Shown one piece after another: positions 28,055 through 39,458 of a DNA stretch of 64,000 nucleotides (positions are counted from its first letter, which is position 1; each line of letters starts with the position of its first letter). The DNA is from Aliamphritea spongicola. GTDB taxonomy: Bacteria > Pseudomonadota > Gammaproteobacteria > Pseudomonadales > Balneatricaceae. The position numbers were made by a program, and so were the translations under genes. The stretch is taken from positions 3,658,001 through 3,722,000 of the forward strand of contig AP025283.1 in the NCBI GenBank assembly GCA_024347235.1. The letters are read 5' to 3'. The notes below the pieces were generated by a model. That model searched no databases. It saw only the letters and a program-made list of their open reading frames with translations, and was not told the DNA's origin.

Positions 28055-29073
28055 ATGACGATAAAAACTACTATCAAGTCTTTGGTTGCTGCATGCACAA
28101 CTGCAACGGTTTTATCACTGCCAATGGCTACTCAGGCCAATGCCGGTGATGATTTCATTCTGGCTCACGCCTACCCTGCCGATCACATTTTCCACATGGC
28201 TTCGGAAACCTTCATTGAAGAAATGAAGAGCAACAATTCAGAACTGGAAGTCAGCTACCACCCGGGCGGCGACCTGGGCGACTGGGCATCCATTTTTGAG
28301 CAAAGCATGGAAGGCGTAGTGCCGATGACCATGAGCTTTGGTGCATCTGAATATGATCCCCGCCTGGACCTTTCCTGGCTGGCCTACGTAGTTGATAACT
28401 GGGACGATGCCCGTAAAGTTTACGGTCCGAACGGTCAGATGACCGACGTCTATAACGAAATCCTCGGCGATCTGGATCTGGAAATTCTTGGTACCATTCC
28501 TACTGGTTTCGGCTCTCTGGCGGTCCGTAAAGGGGTTAACCGTGTGCCGACCAGCTTCCTGGAAGATGCTCAGGGCTTCAAAATGCGGGTGCCACCAGCA
28601 CCGGTTGCCATTGAACGTTTCAAGAACTGGGGCTTCACTGCAGTTCCGATGCCGTTTGCTGAACTCTACACCGCTTTACAGTTAGGCACTGTTGATGGCC
28701 GCGCCTTCGGTCCGTCTGTAGAGATCTGGCAAATGCGTGACGTGCTGGAAAGTTACGTCCTGACCAAAGATTACTTCGAACACGCGTTCTGGGTAGTCAA
28801 CAAGTCCTGGATGGACAGCCTGCCTGAAGCAGAACAGAAAAAGATCCGTGATGCGGCTGAAGTTACCATGACCAAGGTCTGGGCTGAAGCACAGAGCATT
28901 GATGAAGGTTTCCTGGCAAAAGTGCAGGAAAATGGCATCAACGTCGTCGAACTGTCGCCGGCTGAGCTGAAAAAGCCAAGAGCATCATTTACGAGAAAGA
29001 ATGGCCGTTCATGGAAGAGATTGTTGGCACCGAAATCATGAACAAGATGCGGGCGATCGCCGGTATCAACTGA
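28055..29073 (+). CDS. TRAP transporter solute-binding protein, DctP family (one frameshift)
   Basis: About 340 residues. A signal peptide (SLVAACTTATVLSLPMATQANA) is followed by a DctP domain: FILAHAYPADHIFHMASETFIEEMK, YHPGGDLGDWASIFEQSMEGVVPMTM, FGSLAVRKGVNRV, FKMRVPPAPVAIERFKNWGFTAVPMPFAELYTALQLGTVDGRAFG (the substrate carboxylate Arg lies in MRVPP). One base is missing near 28975. It binds an organic acid in the periplasm; the position between hpd/MarR and phhA suggests an aromatic or aryl-oxoacid, which is inference. Confidence 0.9.
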
Positions 29074-29086
29074 TCATGCACTTCTT

Positions 29087-29137
29087 GCCCCGGATCCGGG
29101 GCTTTTACAGTCTCCGGGGCATATTTGCACCGGAGAC
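29087..29137 (+). promoter_or_regulatory. Two hairpins between dctP and dctQ
   Basis: GCCCCGGATCCGGGGC (29087-29102) is perfectly palindromic and followed by TTTTA. GTCTCCGG (29110-29117) pairs with CCGGAGAC (29130-29137). They probably cause partial termination or protect the upstream mRNA end, so that the binding protein outnumbers the membrane subunits. Confidence 0.65.
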
Positions 29138-29206
29138 GTAAATCAGCCGCGCCGCAATGCCTGATACCTCAGGATTGTCCGTCGCCCAACTGAACGGATC
29201 AGTGTT

Positions 29207-29805
29207 ATGCAAACGCCCGAAATACTGTCGTCCGGCAATGAAACGCTGGCTACCCAGCCTGCCGGTCCCCAATCCTCCAGCCTCCTCAAAAATGTTTAGT
29301 CCGTTTTGAAGCGCTTCTCAATCATATCTTCAGAACACTGATGCTCTTCGCCGGCCTGATGCTCGCCGTGCTGATGTTTGCTCAGGTAATTATGCGCTAC
29401 GTCCTGGAATCACCTTTCACCGGTATTGAGGAAGCCTCCATTTTACTCGCCGTCTGGGTGTACTTTCTGGGCATGGGCTATGCCACCCGGCAACACGACC
29501 ACATCCACGGCGGCATTCTGTCTCTGGTGGTTAAAGATCCCTATAAAACCCAGCTGTTCCGTCTCTTTGGCTCGCTGATCTGTATGCTGGCCGCCTGTGT
29601 TTTTGGCTACTTCGCCTGCAAATACGCGCTGAAAGAAATTGACCGTGGCCGCCTGAGCATCAACCTGCGCTGGCCCCGCGGCATCTGGAGCGCCAGCATG
29701 ATTGTCGGATTTGCCATGATGGTAGGCTACTTCCTGCTTAACGCTATCGGCCAGATTCGTCAGCTGCGCACGATGAAAACCACCTGCCAGGAGTCACAGC
29801 AATGA
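29207..29805 (+). CDS. TRAP transporter small membrane subunit, DctQ family (one frameshift)
   Basis: About 200 residues. After a short polar N-terminus (MQTPEILSSGNETLATQPAG) one T is missing near 29300. The body then has four membrane helices: TLMLFAGLMLAVLMFAQVIMRYVL, FTGIEEASILLAVWVYFLGMGYA (the conserved EE...W signature), LFRLFGSLICMLAACVFGYFACKYA and the last near residue 175. It couples to DctM, whose start overlaps its stop. Confidence 0.87.
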
Positions 29806-31103
29806 TTTTATTTCTACTGGCGATGCTGATTATCGTCGCCCTGATTCTGATTGAAATTCCGGTGGCCTTTGCCTTCGGTATTGGTGCAATGCTGTTTACC
29901 TTCAGCACCGGTAACGACATTTCGTTTCTGATTCCCCACGGTTTTAAAACCGCCAGTGGCTTTGCCCTGCTGGCCCTGCCCCTGTTTATTCTCGCTGGCC
30001 TGCTGATGGCTGAAGGGGGCATTTCAGAGCGGCTGTTAAACTTTGTTAACGCACTGGTTGGCCGGATCAAAGGCGGACTGGGTGCTGTCACCGTGCTGAC
30101 CTGCGCCTTATTCGGCGCAATTTCAGGCAGTTCATCTGCAGCCATCGCCGCGGTTGGCCAGATCATGATTCCACGCATGGTGCGTGAAGGTTATCCGGAA
30201 GGTCATGCAACCGCGCTGGTTGCCTGTTCTTCGGTTCTGGCGCTGCTGATCCCTCCCAGCATCCCGATGATTATCTTTTCCATTACCGGTGGTTTGTCGG
30301 TGGGTGCAGCGTTTCTGTCGACGATTATTCCCGGCATTCTGCTTACCCTGATTTACTGTGCACTGAATATCTGGTTCCTGAAAGATAACCCGGATATCCA
30401 AACCTCCCCGGCAGTGCCTTTTAAAACCGCGGCCAAACAGGTAGCCGTTTCCGGTTACAAGGCCTTATTTGCCCTGCTCATGCCACTGATTATTCTTGGC
30501 GCAATTTACAGCGGCATTGCCACCCCAACGGAAGCCGCAGCCATAGCGGTTATTTATGCCATTCCGGTTGGCTTGCTGATCTACAAAGGCATGACCTTTC
30601 GCAGCCTGGGCAGTGTTACCATCCGTGCAGTCACCATGACCGGCTCGATCATGGCGGTACTGTTCTTCCTGTTCATCATGAGCCGGGCGATGATCCTTGA
30701 GCAAATCCCGAAAGAACTGGCTGAAGCCCTGCTGCAAATCTCAGAAAACAAGTATGTGATTCTGTTGCTGATTAACCTGTTATTGCTGCTGATCGGTATG
30801 ATTGTGGATGATATTTCCGGCAGCGTGCTGGCGGCGATAATCTTCCTGCCGGTAGTTAACGCGCTGGGCATCGATCCGATTCATTTTGCCGCCATTGTCG
30901 GGGTAAACCTTGGGTTGGGTAACGTCTCCCCACCCTGTGCGCCCATGCTGTATATGGCTGGCGGGGTCAGTAAACTCTCACTGGACAGGTACCTGACACC
31001 CACGCTGAAGTTCCTGTGTCTGGGCCACTTACCCATGGTTCTGCTGGTCACCTTTATACCGGAACTGTCACTGTTTTTACCCAAACTGCTACTGGGTTAC
31101 TAA
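29802..31103 (+). CDS. TRAP transporter large permease subunit, DctM family
   Basis: An intact 433-residue membrane protein with about a dozen helices. The conserved GAISGSSSAAIAAVGQIMIPRM and NVSPPCAPMLYMAGGVS stretches form the sodium- and substrate-binding clamps of DctM/SiaM. ATPTEAAAIAVIYAI is another signature. It starts 4 bp before the end of dctQ (ATGA overlap). It uses the sodium gradient to bring in the substrate delivered by the DctP protein. Confidence 0.92.
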   Translation: MILFLLAMLIIVALILIEIPVAFAFGIGAMLFTFSTGNDISFLIPHGFKTASGFALLALPLFILAGLLMAEGGISERLLNFVNALVGRIKGGLGAVTVLTCALFGAISGSSSAAIAAVGQIMIPRMVREGYPEGHATALVACSSVLALLIPPSIPMIIFSITGGLSVGAAFLSTIIPGILLTLIYCALNIWFLKDNPDIQTSPAVPFKTAAKQVAVSGYKALFALLMPLIILGAIYSGIATPTEAAAIAVIYAIPVGLLIYKGMTFRSLGSVTIRAVTMTGSIMAVLFFLFIMSRAMILEQIPKELAEALLQISENKYVILLLINLLLLLIGMIVDDISGSVLAAIIFLPVVNALGIDPIHFAAIVGVNLGLGNVSPPCAPMLYMAGGVSKLSLDRYLTPTLKFLCLGHLPMVLLVTFIPELSLFLPKLLLGY

Positions 31104-31118
31104 ACTTTATTAAACGCA

Positions 31119-31152
31119 CCGGTATCCGGCACTGTACACTGCCGGATACCGG
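31119..31152 (+). terminator. Long hairpin after dctM
   Basis: CCGGTATCCGGCA and TGCCGGATACCGG form a perfect 13-bp stem around 8 bases, 15 bp after dctM. There is no T-run, so it may end transcription weakly or protect the message. Confidence 0.6.
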
Positions 31153-31226
31153 CTGACAGGCAACCGACCCTGTGGTTATCAGATCCGGCTGCTACAACAA
31201 ACAATCAACAGGAGACTGGGATTACT

Positions 31227-32154
31227 TTGAATAAACATGTCATTGGTCAGTTAAGCGATGTGGATCTTCGTCTCCTGCGAATCTTCCGGGTCATTGTGGA
31301 AGCAGGCGGATTTTCCGCCGCTGAAGTGGTGCTGAACATCAGCAGTGCTGCCATCAGCGTGGCGGTTTCCGATCTGGAAACCCGGCTGGGATTTCGCCTT
31401 TGTCAGCGGGGCCGTTCCGGTTTCTCCCTGACAGAAGAAGGCCGGGAGATTTATGAATATATCCTGCAACTGTTCTCTTCCATTGAAGACTTCAAAACCC
31501 AGATCAACGGTTTGCACACCCAGCTCAAGGGTGAGCTGAATATCGGCATTACCGACACACTGGTGAGCATGCCAAAGATGACCATTACCAACAGCCTGGC
31601 GTTACTGAAAGATCAGGGGCCGGATGTGGTGATTAATATCTGGATGATGCCGCCAAATGATGTGGAACTGGGTATTCTCAAAGGCCGATTGCATGTGGGG
31701 ATTATGCCCACGACAAAGCAAATCAGCGGACTGGAATACCACGATCTCTATAGCGAACGTTCACAACTGTACTGTGAAGCCAGCCACCCACTTTTCGTAG
31801 CGAAGATAATGCTCAGGTTGATCAGTGGCCTGCCGTGCTGCCTGCCTATGTACAGAGTGCCGAGATCAAAACCCACCAGCAATGTCTCAGCACCGAAGCG
31901 GCAGCGACCGCCACTGACCGGGAAGGGATCGCCTTTTGATTTTAACCGGACGCTATATTGGCTATCTGCCGGACCATTTTGCCCAGCCCTGGGTAAACGA
32001 AGGCCGCCTGCACGCAATTGAACCACAAACATATTTTTACGATACCCGATTTTCGTACGTTACCCGCAAAAGCACGCCGAAGAATCTGGTGCTGAAAGCG
32101 TTTCTGCAACACATGGCAGCACAGGCAGACCAGACAGCACCGTCCAGCGGATAA
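31227..32154 (+). CDS. LysR-family transcriptional regulator (two frameshifts)
   Basis: About 310 residues. The N-terminal winged helix reads LSDVDLRLLRIFRVIVEAGGFSAAEVVLNISSAAISVAVSDLETRLGFRLCQRGRSGFSLTEEGREIYEYIL; the effector domain begins GELNIGITDTLVSMP. The start is TTG 31227 because GGAGA precedes it and no in-frame ATG is nearby. Slips near 31795 and 31935 break the effector domain. It probably controls the TRAP genes just upstream on the same strand. Confidence 0.85.
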
Positions 32155-32155
32155 A

Positions 32156-32186
32156 AACGGCACCTCTGCCGCACAGAGATGCCGTT
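32156..32186. terminator. Hairpin between convergent lysR and phhA
   Basis: AACGGCA-CTCTG pairs with CAGAG-TGCCGTT (one mismatch pair) around CCGCA. AT-rich sequence follows. It lies just after the LysR stop. Confidence 0.7.
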
Positions 32187-32301
32187 AAATAATCAGAATA
32201 AGGAGTTACTTTATTCTGCTGCACAGTTTACGACTCACTCTAAAGTCGATAAATCATCATTTTTAAAGTAAAGATTACATAATCAGTACGTATTTAAATC
32301 T

Positions 32302-33086
32302 TCACACCGCCTCTGGGAATTTTGCCGGCAATAACCCCAAATCCATGGCCTGATGCACCAGTGCCATCAGGTCCAGCCGGGTCAGGGCAGTCATATGCGC
32401 AAGGTCATCCAACAGGAAATATTCCGGCTGCATAATATCAATCCGGTAGGGTGTTCTCAGAACCTGTAAAGGCTCAAGAGGGCTAATCTGTGCTTCGTGG
32501 CTGAAGGCATAACGGGTTTCACCGGGAGAAGAAAGGATACCGCCACCGATGACCCGGAAACTGTCACCGTGACGCACCAGACCAAACTCCACGGTAAACC
32601 AGTACAACCGGGCCAGATAAACCCTTTCCTGAGGGTTGCCGAGACCCCCAGCTTGCCGTAGTGGGCGGTAAAGTCGGCAAAATGCCGGTTGGTCAGCATC
32701 GCACAGTGGCCAAAGATCTCATGGAAAATATCCGGCTCTTTAATGTAATCCAGATCCTTACGGGAACGGATAAAGGTCGCCACCGGAAAACGCCGCTGGG
32801 AAAGCAACTCAAAGAAACGGTCGAAGCCAATCAGCGCCGGCACAGCGGCCGTCTTCCACCCGGTTGCAGGCTCCAGCACCCGATCCACTTCGCGAAGCTG
32901 CGGTATTCGGTCATCCGGCAGATCCAGCAATTCCAGGCCGGATAAAAACTCATCGCAGGCAGCGTCCTGAATACAGGCCATCTGCCGGGTAATCAGTGTC
33001 TTCCAGATGGCATTCTCAGCATCACTGTAATCAATGTTGCCGGCGCTATCCGGTTGTCTGGCGATATATTCCGTTTGCTGCTTCAT
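32302..33086 (-). CDS. phhA: Phenylalanine 4-hydroxylase (one frameshift)
   Basis: About 262 residues, the usual bacterial length. EIFGHCAMLTNRHFADF carries the iron-ligand HExxGH-type motif (FHEIFGH) and LYWFTVEFGLV, after repair near 32640, the third ligand Glu. YIARQPDSAGNIDYSDAENAIWKTLITRQ is the N-terminal region. It makes tyrosine from phenylalanine with tetrahydropterin and O2, feeding the aminotransferase and hpd. ATG 33086 is chosen; a GTG at 33116 would add ten residues. No pterin carbinolamine dehydratase (phhB) is visible next to it. Confidence 0.93.
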
Positions 33087-33156
33087 AGATTGCCCCGTTG
33101 TCTCATCGGCCTTCACCTGCTGATTTAAGTATAGACAGGTAAAACCCTTCGATTAC

Positions 33157-34921
33157 TCATCCGGAGGTTAACCGGCGGCGAACAGCAGGCTTATCCCGGC
33201 TCCGCTCCGGCAGCAGAATGCTGCCCAGAAACCCCGCCAGCGCTTCACAGAATGACAGTTTTTCCACACAGGTATCCTGATCCAGCGGGGCCAGCAATGC
33301 CATCACCCCGACAGCTGCGCCCTTAACATTTAACAGGGGCACCGCCAACATGCACATTTCACAGTTAAAGTGTGCCTTAAGGCCGCCAATCACCAGCGGG
33401 TCTTCCGCAGACAACGGACCTTCCAGGGTTTCTGCCGATAAATAAACACGGGACAGCAAGCTGTCCAGCTGCAAAGGAATAATTGTTTCAAGGTATTGCG
33501 CGGCCCGTAATCCGGGAAAGTGCCCCGCCGCTAACGACAGATTCTGTTCGTCACGGGCCAGATAGATCATCACCCGTCACACTGCACCAGCCGCTGTAAT
33601 TCACTGCAGACATAACCGGCCCGGGCCTTACTGTCCGGATAGGCGGTGGTGCGTTTCAGCAATCCGAACAGATCATCAAAACTGTGCTGCATTTCATCCA
33701 TTACGTGGTGCAGATCATCCACTTCCGCGATGCCTGTATCAGTAAAACTGTTGTTAAATTTAAAACGCTTAATTTCCCGACCATGCTCAATCAGATCCAC
33801 CAGTGGCAACGCCAGCCGCCGGGTCATCAGCCAGGTTAACGGCAATGCAATCAGCAACAGGGCCAGAATGATCACCCCGCCTTCTTTACGAATCCGGTAA
33901 GCTTCCGCCAGTAAATCATTCTCCGGTGTCAGTAACAGCAGCTGAAACTCAGCCTCGGGAATGGGCGTCAGGGTCTTCAGCTGCCCCTGCCAGGTGTCCC
34001 CTGAAAACTGACACTGAAGGTTTTATCGGTACCGTCCGGTAAATGGCTGACCTGACTCATCAGCGGATGCTGCAAATCTGCCAGTGTCTTCAGTTGTACC
34101 TCGTTATCCGTGGCACTACTGATCAGATTATCTGACCGGTTATAGGCCAGCACCCGCTGCTGATTATCCAGAATCAGCAAATGACTGTTAGGGCTGATCC
34201 GCTGCTGCTGTACCGATTTGGCCAGCATATCCAGGGAAATATCACCGGCGATTACCGCCGCATCCACGGTATTAATCTGTGTGTAGGTGACCCCCACCTT
34301 ACGGATAAAAAGTACAGGTAAGGGTCCGTCAGTTTACCTTCTCCCCGCCCGTCCACGGCCAGCTTAAACCAGCCGCGCTTGCGGGGATCGTATTCTGTAG
34401 GTAAATATTCTGACGGCCCGAGTGGCACCAGATTCTCATCAAAAAACAGCCGCTGAATACGGCGAGGGCTGCGGGCAAAACGAATGTTATCCACGGCGTA
34501 GACAGCTTGTCTGGGGGCACTGAACACATCCCGCATATGGTCATCATTCATCACCCGGACAATGAAGAAATCGCCGTTAGCATAACCTACTTCAAGGGCG
34601 GTCAGTTCCGGACGGTTTTCCAGTGCCGCGGCCAGCAAAGGCAGGCTGCGTAACCGGGCAGAAATATTATTGGCAGTGGTAAGTTTGGTTTGCAGCAGTA
34701 AATTAACTGTCTGGGCAACCGGTGCATAGCTGCGTTGAAACTCAAGTTCCACATTGAGTCTGAGCTGCTCAAGGTAGTCCCCGAGGCACTGTTAATTAAC
34801 TGACGGGTCTGGTGATAATTATAAATCCCCAGGCTGCCCCCAGTATCAGCACCAGTAATACAGCCAGCGTGGATATATGCAAATGTATAGGACAGCGTCG
34901 CAGCCTGTGCCAGGAATTCAT
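33157..34921 (-). CDS. Cache-HAMP-GAF membrane sensor without output domain, copy 1 (frameshifts)
   Basis: About 590 residues. Order: a membrane helix (HLHISTLAVLLVLILGAAWGF), a periplasmic double-Cache domain (ELEFQRSYAPVAQTVNLLLQT... YDPRKRGWFKLAVDGRGEGKLTDPYLYF... VTYTQINTVDAAVIAGDISLDML), a second helix (GGVIILALLLIALPLTWLMTRRLALPL) with a HAMP-like linker, then a GAF domain (IYLARDEQNLSLAAGHFPGLRA ... LLNVKGAAVGVMALLAPL). It ends soon after the GAF domain; no kinase, GGDEF, HD-GYP or methyl-accepting domain follows. Slips lie near 34780, 34290, 34000 and 33570. ATG 34921 follows GGGAG. It is a paralogue of the next gene and lies 70 bp upstream of phhA. Confidence 0.75.
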
Positions 34922-35149
34922 GTAGGTGCTCCCGTGCGGTGAAATCCTTTCATTGAAGATCACAGCCCGACATTCCCAGCGCACAGATCTCTTCCCTTTA
35001 TTTTTGTCCGTAAAACTGACTGCCAGAGCCTCCCCGGCCAACCGGCAAACAACGGTTCTTGTCACGTATTTTTACGTGCAAATTAAAGGTAGTCCAAAAT
35101 CTGAGTTTTTCTGTCAGGTATTGCCCAAAATGAGGCCAGATAGCCGGAT
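34922..35149 (-). other. Spacer between the two sensor genes
   Basis: This 228-bp spacer carries no gene I can support. AT-rich stretches around 35060-35110 could hold a promoter for copy 1. Confidence 0.3.
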
Positions 35150-37005
35150 TCAAAACCCGGCAAAACGCCGATAAACTATTATCCGGCTAACATCTGTGAA
35201 GAATGCCCGGCAGCACAAACAAAGGTAACGGTATAACTGTTCAGGAAGAAGAAGGGAAGAGGCAGAATCAGCAACCAGCTTCTCGTGATCAGCATGTTCC
35301 AGACAATTCGCAGCAAACCCCGCCAGCGCCTCTACAAATGCCCGCTGCTGATCCCGGCTGTCACTGTGTTTTTCCAGCAATACCAGCACCCCACGGATAT
35401 GACCGGAAATCAGAGGGACCGTAGTTAAACGCAGCTCATCCGTAAACTGGTTGGACAACGCACCGAATACCAGCGGATCTTCGGTGCGTAAATCAGCACA
35501 CTGGCTGCTGCGCATCTCAACCGTCCGGGCAATGACCGAATCCAGTACCAGAGGAATCTGTACCGGCAGGTTGGCCGCACTGGGAATAGTTTTATAGCCG
35601 GTGCCAGCCAGATACATATGCTGCTTATCCGGGGGCGGTACAGCAACACACCTTCATAACCGGTAATCTGCTGTAAGTCTTTGGTTAACAGCTCCGTCAG
35701 CCCTTCCGGATTTCGCTGCCGGTTAAGTTGTTCTAACTGGCGAATGAAGACACGCAGTGTTTGCTGCATCACGCCCATGGCGGTGGCCAGCTCAACAATT
35801 TCCTTAATCCGGGAGCGGTTTTCGATCTGATACCCCAGATGAAAACGCTGAATTTCCTGGCTTTGCCAGACCAGCCGCTGTAATGCCAGCGTTACCCGGC
35901 GGGCAATCCACCAGGTCAGCGGCAAAAACATTAACAGCAGCACAAACGCAATCAGCGTACTGTTGCGGCGGATATCATAGGCTTCAGCCAATAACTCCTG
36001 CTCAGGTGTCAGTAATAGTAGCTGAAACTGTGCCTGGGGAATCGGTACCAGTAATTTCAGAGAACCCTGCCAGGTCTGATCCTGGTAGGTCAGCTCAAAC
36101 TGTTTCTCTGAGCCGTCCAGCCGGGAGGCTGCCAGCTCCAGCAAAGGCTGTTGTAAATCATTGATATGTAACAGCCTGACCCGTTCATCGGTGGCACTGT
36201 ACACAGGGTCCGGCCGCCGGTTATAGGCAAGCACACCGCGGGTTTTATCCAGAATAAGTAAATGGCTGCCAGGGGTGATTTTCTGTTCCTGAACCGAGGC
36301 ACTCAGTACATCCAGCGCGATATCCCCGGCCACAACCGCATTACCATCCGGGCTGGACTGGGAATACGTCACGCCTACTTTGCGGATAAAGAAATACAGA
36401 TACGGCTCAGTCAGACGCCCTTCTGCATCCGCATCAGCCGCCTGTGTATACCAGTCCCGCTGCCGTGGGTCATATTGCGTGGGCATCAGCTGTGTACTGC
36501 CCACCTGCACAGAATCCGCGTTAAGAAACACCCTTTCAATGCCCCGGTCGACGTTATCAAACTGAATATTATCCACCAGAAAAGCAGCATCCTGCGGAGC
36601 ATCAAATACTTGCCGCATATGCTGATCATTAATCACCCGGACAATGAAGTAATCACCATTTTGATAAGCCACTTCCAGCGCTGCCAGTTCCGGCTGGTCC
36701 TGCAGGGCGGTAATCAGTAAGGGCAACTGCACCATACGCTGTTCAAACGTAGTGGCACTGACAAGCGGTGTTTTGGTAAGCAAGTGAACGGTTTGTGCAA
36801 TGGGGGCGTAGCTACGCTGAAAATCCAGCTCGATTTTCTGGCGGGACTCTTCAAACACATCGCTGGCGGCACTGCGGATTAACTGGCTTGCCTGATAGTA
36901 ATTGTAGAAGGTCAGTACACCGCCCAGGCAGAACACCAGAAACAGCGCAAAAGTAGAAATATGGATGTGCAGCGGATAACTCTTAAAGCGATTCCAACGT
37001 TCCAT
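35150..37005 (-). CDS. Cache-HAMP-GAF membrane sensor without output domain, copy 2 (frameshift)
   Basis: About 619 residues with the same architecture as 33157-34921. It has a membrane helix (IHISTFALFLVFCLGGVLTFY), a periplasmic double-Cache (IELDFQRSYAPIAQTVHLLTKT ... YDPRQRDWYTQAADADAEGRLTEPYLYFF ... VTYSQSSPDGNAVVAGDIALDVL), a second helix (STLIAFVLLLMFLPLTWWIARRV), a HAMP-like coiled region and a GAF domain (YLAGTGYKTIPSAANLPVQIPL ... GHIRGVLVLLEKHS). ATG 37005 follows GGAGGAGG. One slip lies near 35620; the last 30-40 residues may also be misread. No catalytic output follows the GAF domain. Confidence 0.75.
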
Positions 37006-37289
37006 ATTCCTCCTCCGGGAATCCCTGCATATTGACGACTGCCTGTCGTGCCGGCGTTTCAAACCGCATACGGGCTTTATTTACACAGGCCCGGTACGCC
37101 ACACTTAAGAATTTATTTTTAACAGTTTTTATAAAATCCGTGCCACTTTATTATAAAGTTGCGTGCCACAAGCTACGATGAAAAGTCACCGTAATCGACT
37201 ATTTCCCTCTCATTTTGGGAGGTCTGTAAAGATCAGCAAAAGGCCGCACCGGCAACAGGCGCCAGCGTGGCCACTCCTGTGGAAAAATC

Positions 37290-39170
37290 TTATAGTGACG
37301 TTGCCCCTTCGCGGAAACTTTCCGCTACCTCGGCCACCTCTTCAGGCTTACTCAGGGGTAACGAACAGCGGTCAGGATTACAGATAAACATACTTGCGTC
37401 ACCCAGTTGTGGATAACGGCCTGGCTTTTCAAAATGCAGCAGCTTGCGGGGATGATACGCATCAATACCTGCTGCATATAACTTTTGCGCCGCTTCATTG
37501 GCATTTTCCGCTACCACAGAAAACTCCACATACGCAGCGGTCAGCTGTTCAAGCGCCAGCCCGGTACGCCCGGTGATCCGGCCTTCACGGGCCAGGATCG
37601 ACGGTGCTGCAACGGCCCGCAGGGTTTCCTCTGCAACCGTCTCAAACCGTGGCAGCTTGCTCATAATAAACAGATCATAGAAGAAACTGGCGGCATGGGC
37701 GTTATCTTCCAGCGGTTTACGGGGTGGAATCAGGCTGGCTGTCGAATCAGGTACCGTGCCGTAAAAACCTTTATTGGTCTCATCCAGCAAGGTAGCTAAT
37801 GTGCCGTCAGCAACGGCAACGGCCGCCTCAAGCCACTGTTCTTCTCCGGTGGCGCTGTAAAGTGCCAGCAACGCCCGTCCCATACTCGCCTGCGCCCGCA
37901 GAAAGGTCTGGCTTCTTCGGTATGCGGATGCACCCGCTGGTCGTCAGCCATGGCCTGATTTTCCCGGGACTGCAACAACCAGCCCTCCGGCTGCTGGCGG
38001 TCCTGTAAAATAAAGCTTGCAGTTGATATGGCTTTTTCAGATACTCCGGATTATCAAAAGCCTGGGCAGCCAATACATAGGCCCGGATCACCTCACCGTT
38101 TTTATCGGTATAAATAGCATGATCAATCGGCGGAATACCGTAAGCCAGACGTTTTTCGGCTGTATCCAGCAGCCAGTAATCCTGCGGCCACCAGTCTGAC
38201 GGCAAGCCTTCCGGCTCATCTTTCTGATTCGCGTAATAGCCGTTGCTGCTATCCAGCATCCAGTCATTCAGGTACATATCCACATTGCGCATACCATCGC
38301 GAAACGCTTCATCACCGGTAATGCGGTAGCTTCCGCAAATGCGGTAATCGCATTTACCTGATTACTGATCCGTTTTTCAGGAATGGCCATCAGCTTGCTG
38401 AAACGGGCCGGAACGCCCTGACTGCCTTCAACAATTTTCTTGATATAAGCACCGCCCCAGACCGGGTCCAGTGTCTCCAGGAAACCTCGGCTGGTTGCCA
38501 GCGCCAGATCCCGTAAACTCTGGTTGTCATACAGGTGTGCCCGAAAATACAGATGCTCCAGACGGGGTCCGTCAATTTCAGTATTCAGCCCCCAGCGGGA
38601 CCAGCCATACCCATCATTCAGCGCCCGGTCCAGCTGTAAACGTACCTGATCACGGATCTTGGTCAGCTCGGTTTCCACCGGTTCAGGGGCAGCTGCATAA
38701 GGGGAATTCGGATCCGGCTTTAAAGTACCGGCCGACTGCTTTTCAACAAGGTCATTTAAAATAGGGATAAAATTACGGGGTAAACGGTTACCAGCCATTG
38801 CGAACACCTGGGTGGCGTCCGGTTGCATAAAGGCCGTTGCCGGCCAGGCCCAGTCGGAATAACGCTCGCCGATGTCCGGTCGTGCCTGAGCATCCACCGC
38901 AATGGCGACAAAGTGTTTGTTCACCACATCAACCACATCAGGGTTGGTGTAGGTTATCCGCTCCATACGGTTACAGGCGGTGCAACCTTCCATGCCAACG
39001 TTAACCAGTATCAGCTTGTTTTCAGAACGGGCTTTATCAAAGGAGGTTTTATCCCAGGGTTGCCAGTCAATACCGCCTTCCTGACCAAAACTTGCTGCCT
39101 GAGCTGCTATGCCTGCCAGCATCACAACTGTTCCCAGCAACCACCGATATCCGTGTTGTTTCACCCTCAT
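37290..39170 (-). CDS. Secreted thioredoxin-like DUF255/YyaL-type protein (three frameshifts)
   Basis: About 628 residues with a signal peptide (WLLGTVVMLAGIAAQA). The N-terminal thioredoxin-like domain has WQPWDKTSFDKARSENKLILVNVGMEGCTACNRMERITYTNPDVVDVVNKHFVAIAVDA, with a CTAC redox motif. The rest is an (alpha/alpha) barrel-like region (NGYYANQKDEPEGLPSDWWPQDYWLL..., MGRALLALYSATGEEQWLEAA...) as in the DUF255/SSP411 family. Slips lie near 38295, 38030 and 37880. It probably acts in the periplasm; substrate unknown. Confidence 0.75.
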
Positions 39171-39458
39171 GACCTTGCCCTCCCGAAAATTAGAGAATGC
39201 CGGTCAGTCTGGCGACGGCTTAACTGCCAGCTGCCGGCATGCCTCGCTATTCAATACTGACAGAAACTACAGCTTAGCCGGTCAATTACAGCACGCCAGC
39301 CTGAAATAAAAATGAAAACACCGGGCTACAGAGCGCCGTCCGTATCCCCGGGCTCACTTGCATGCGAATGTAATTCAGGCGACTATGATTCCGGCAACTG
39401 TTATTCACTTTACGGATAAATATCTAATACCAACAATCACTTAAACCGGGAAATAACC
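39171..39458. other. Divergent intergenic region, DUF255 / FMN dehydrogenase
   Basis: These 288 bp must hold both promoters. The AT-rich segment 39405-39440 precedes the dehydrogenase start. I see no clear operator. Confidence 0.3.
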
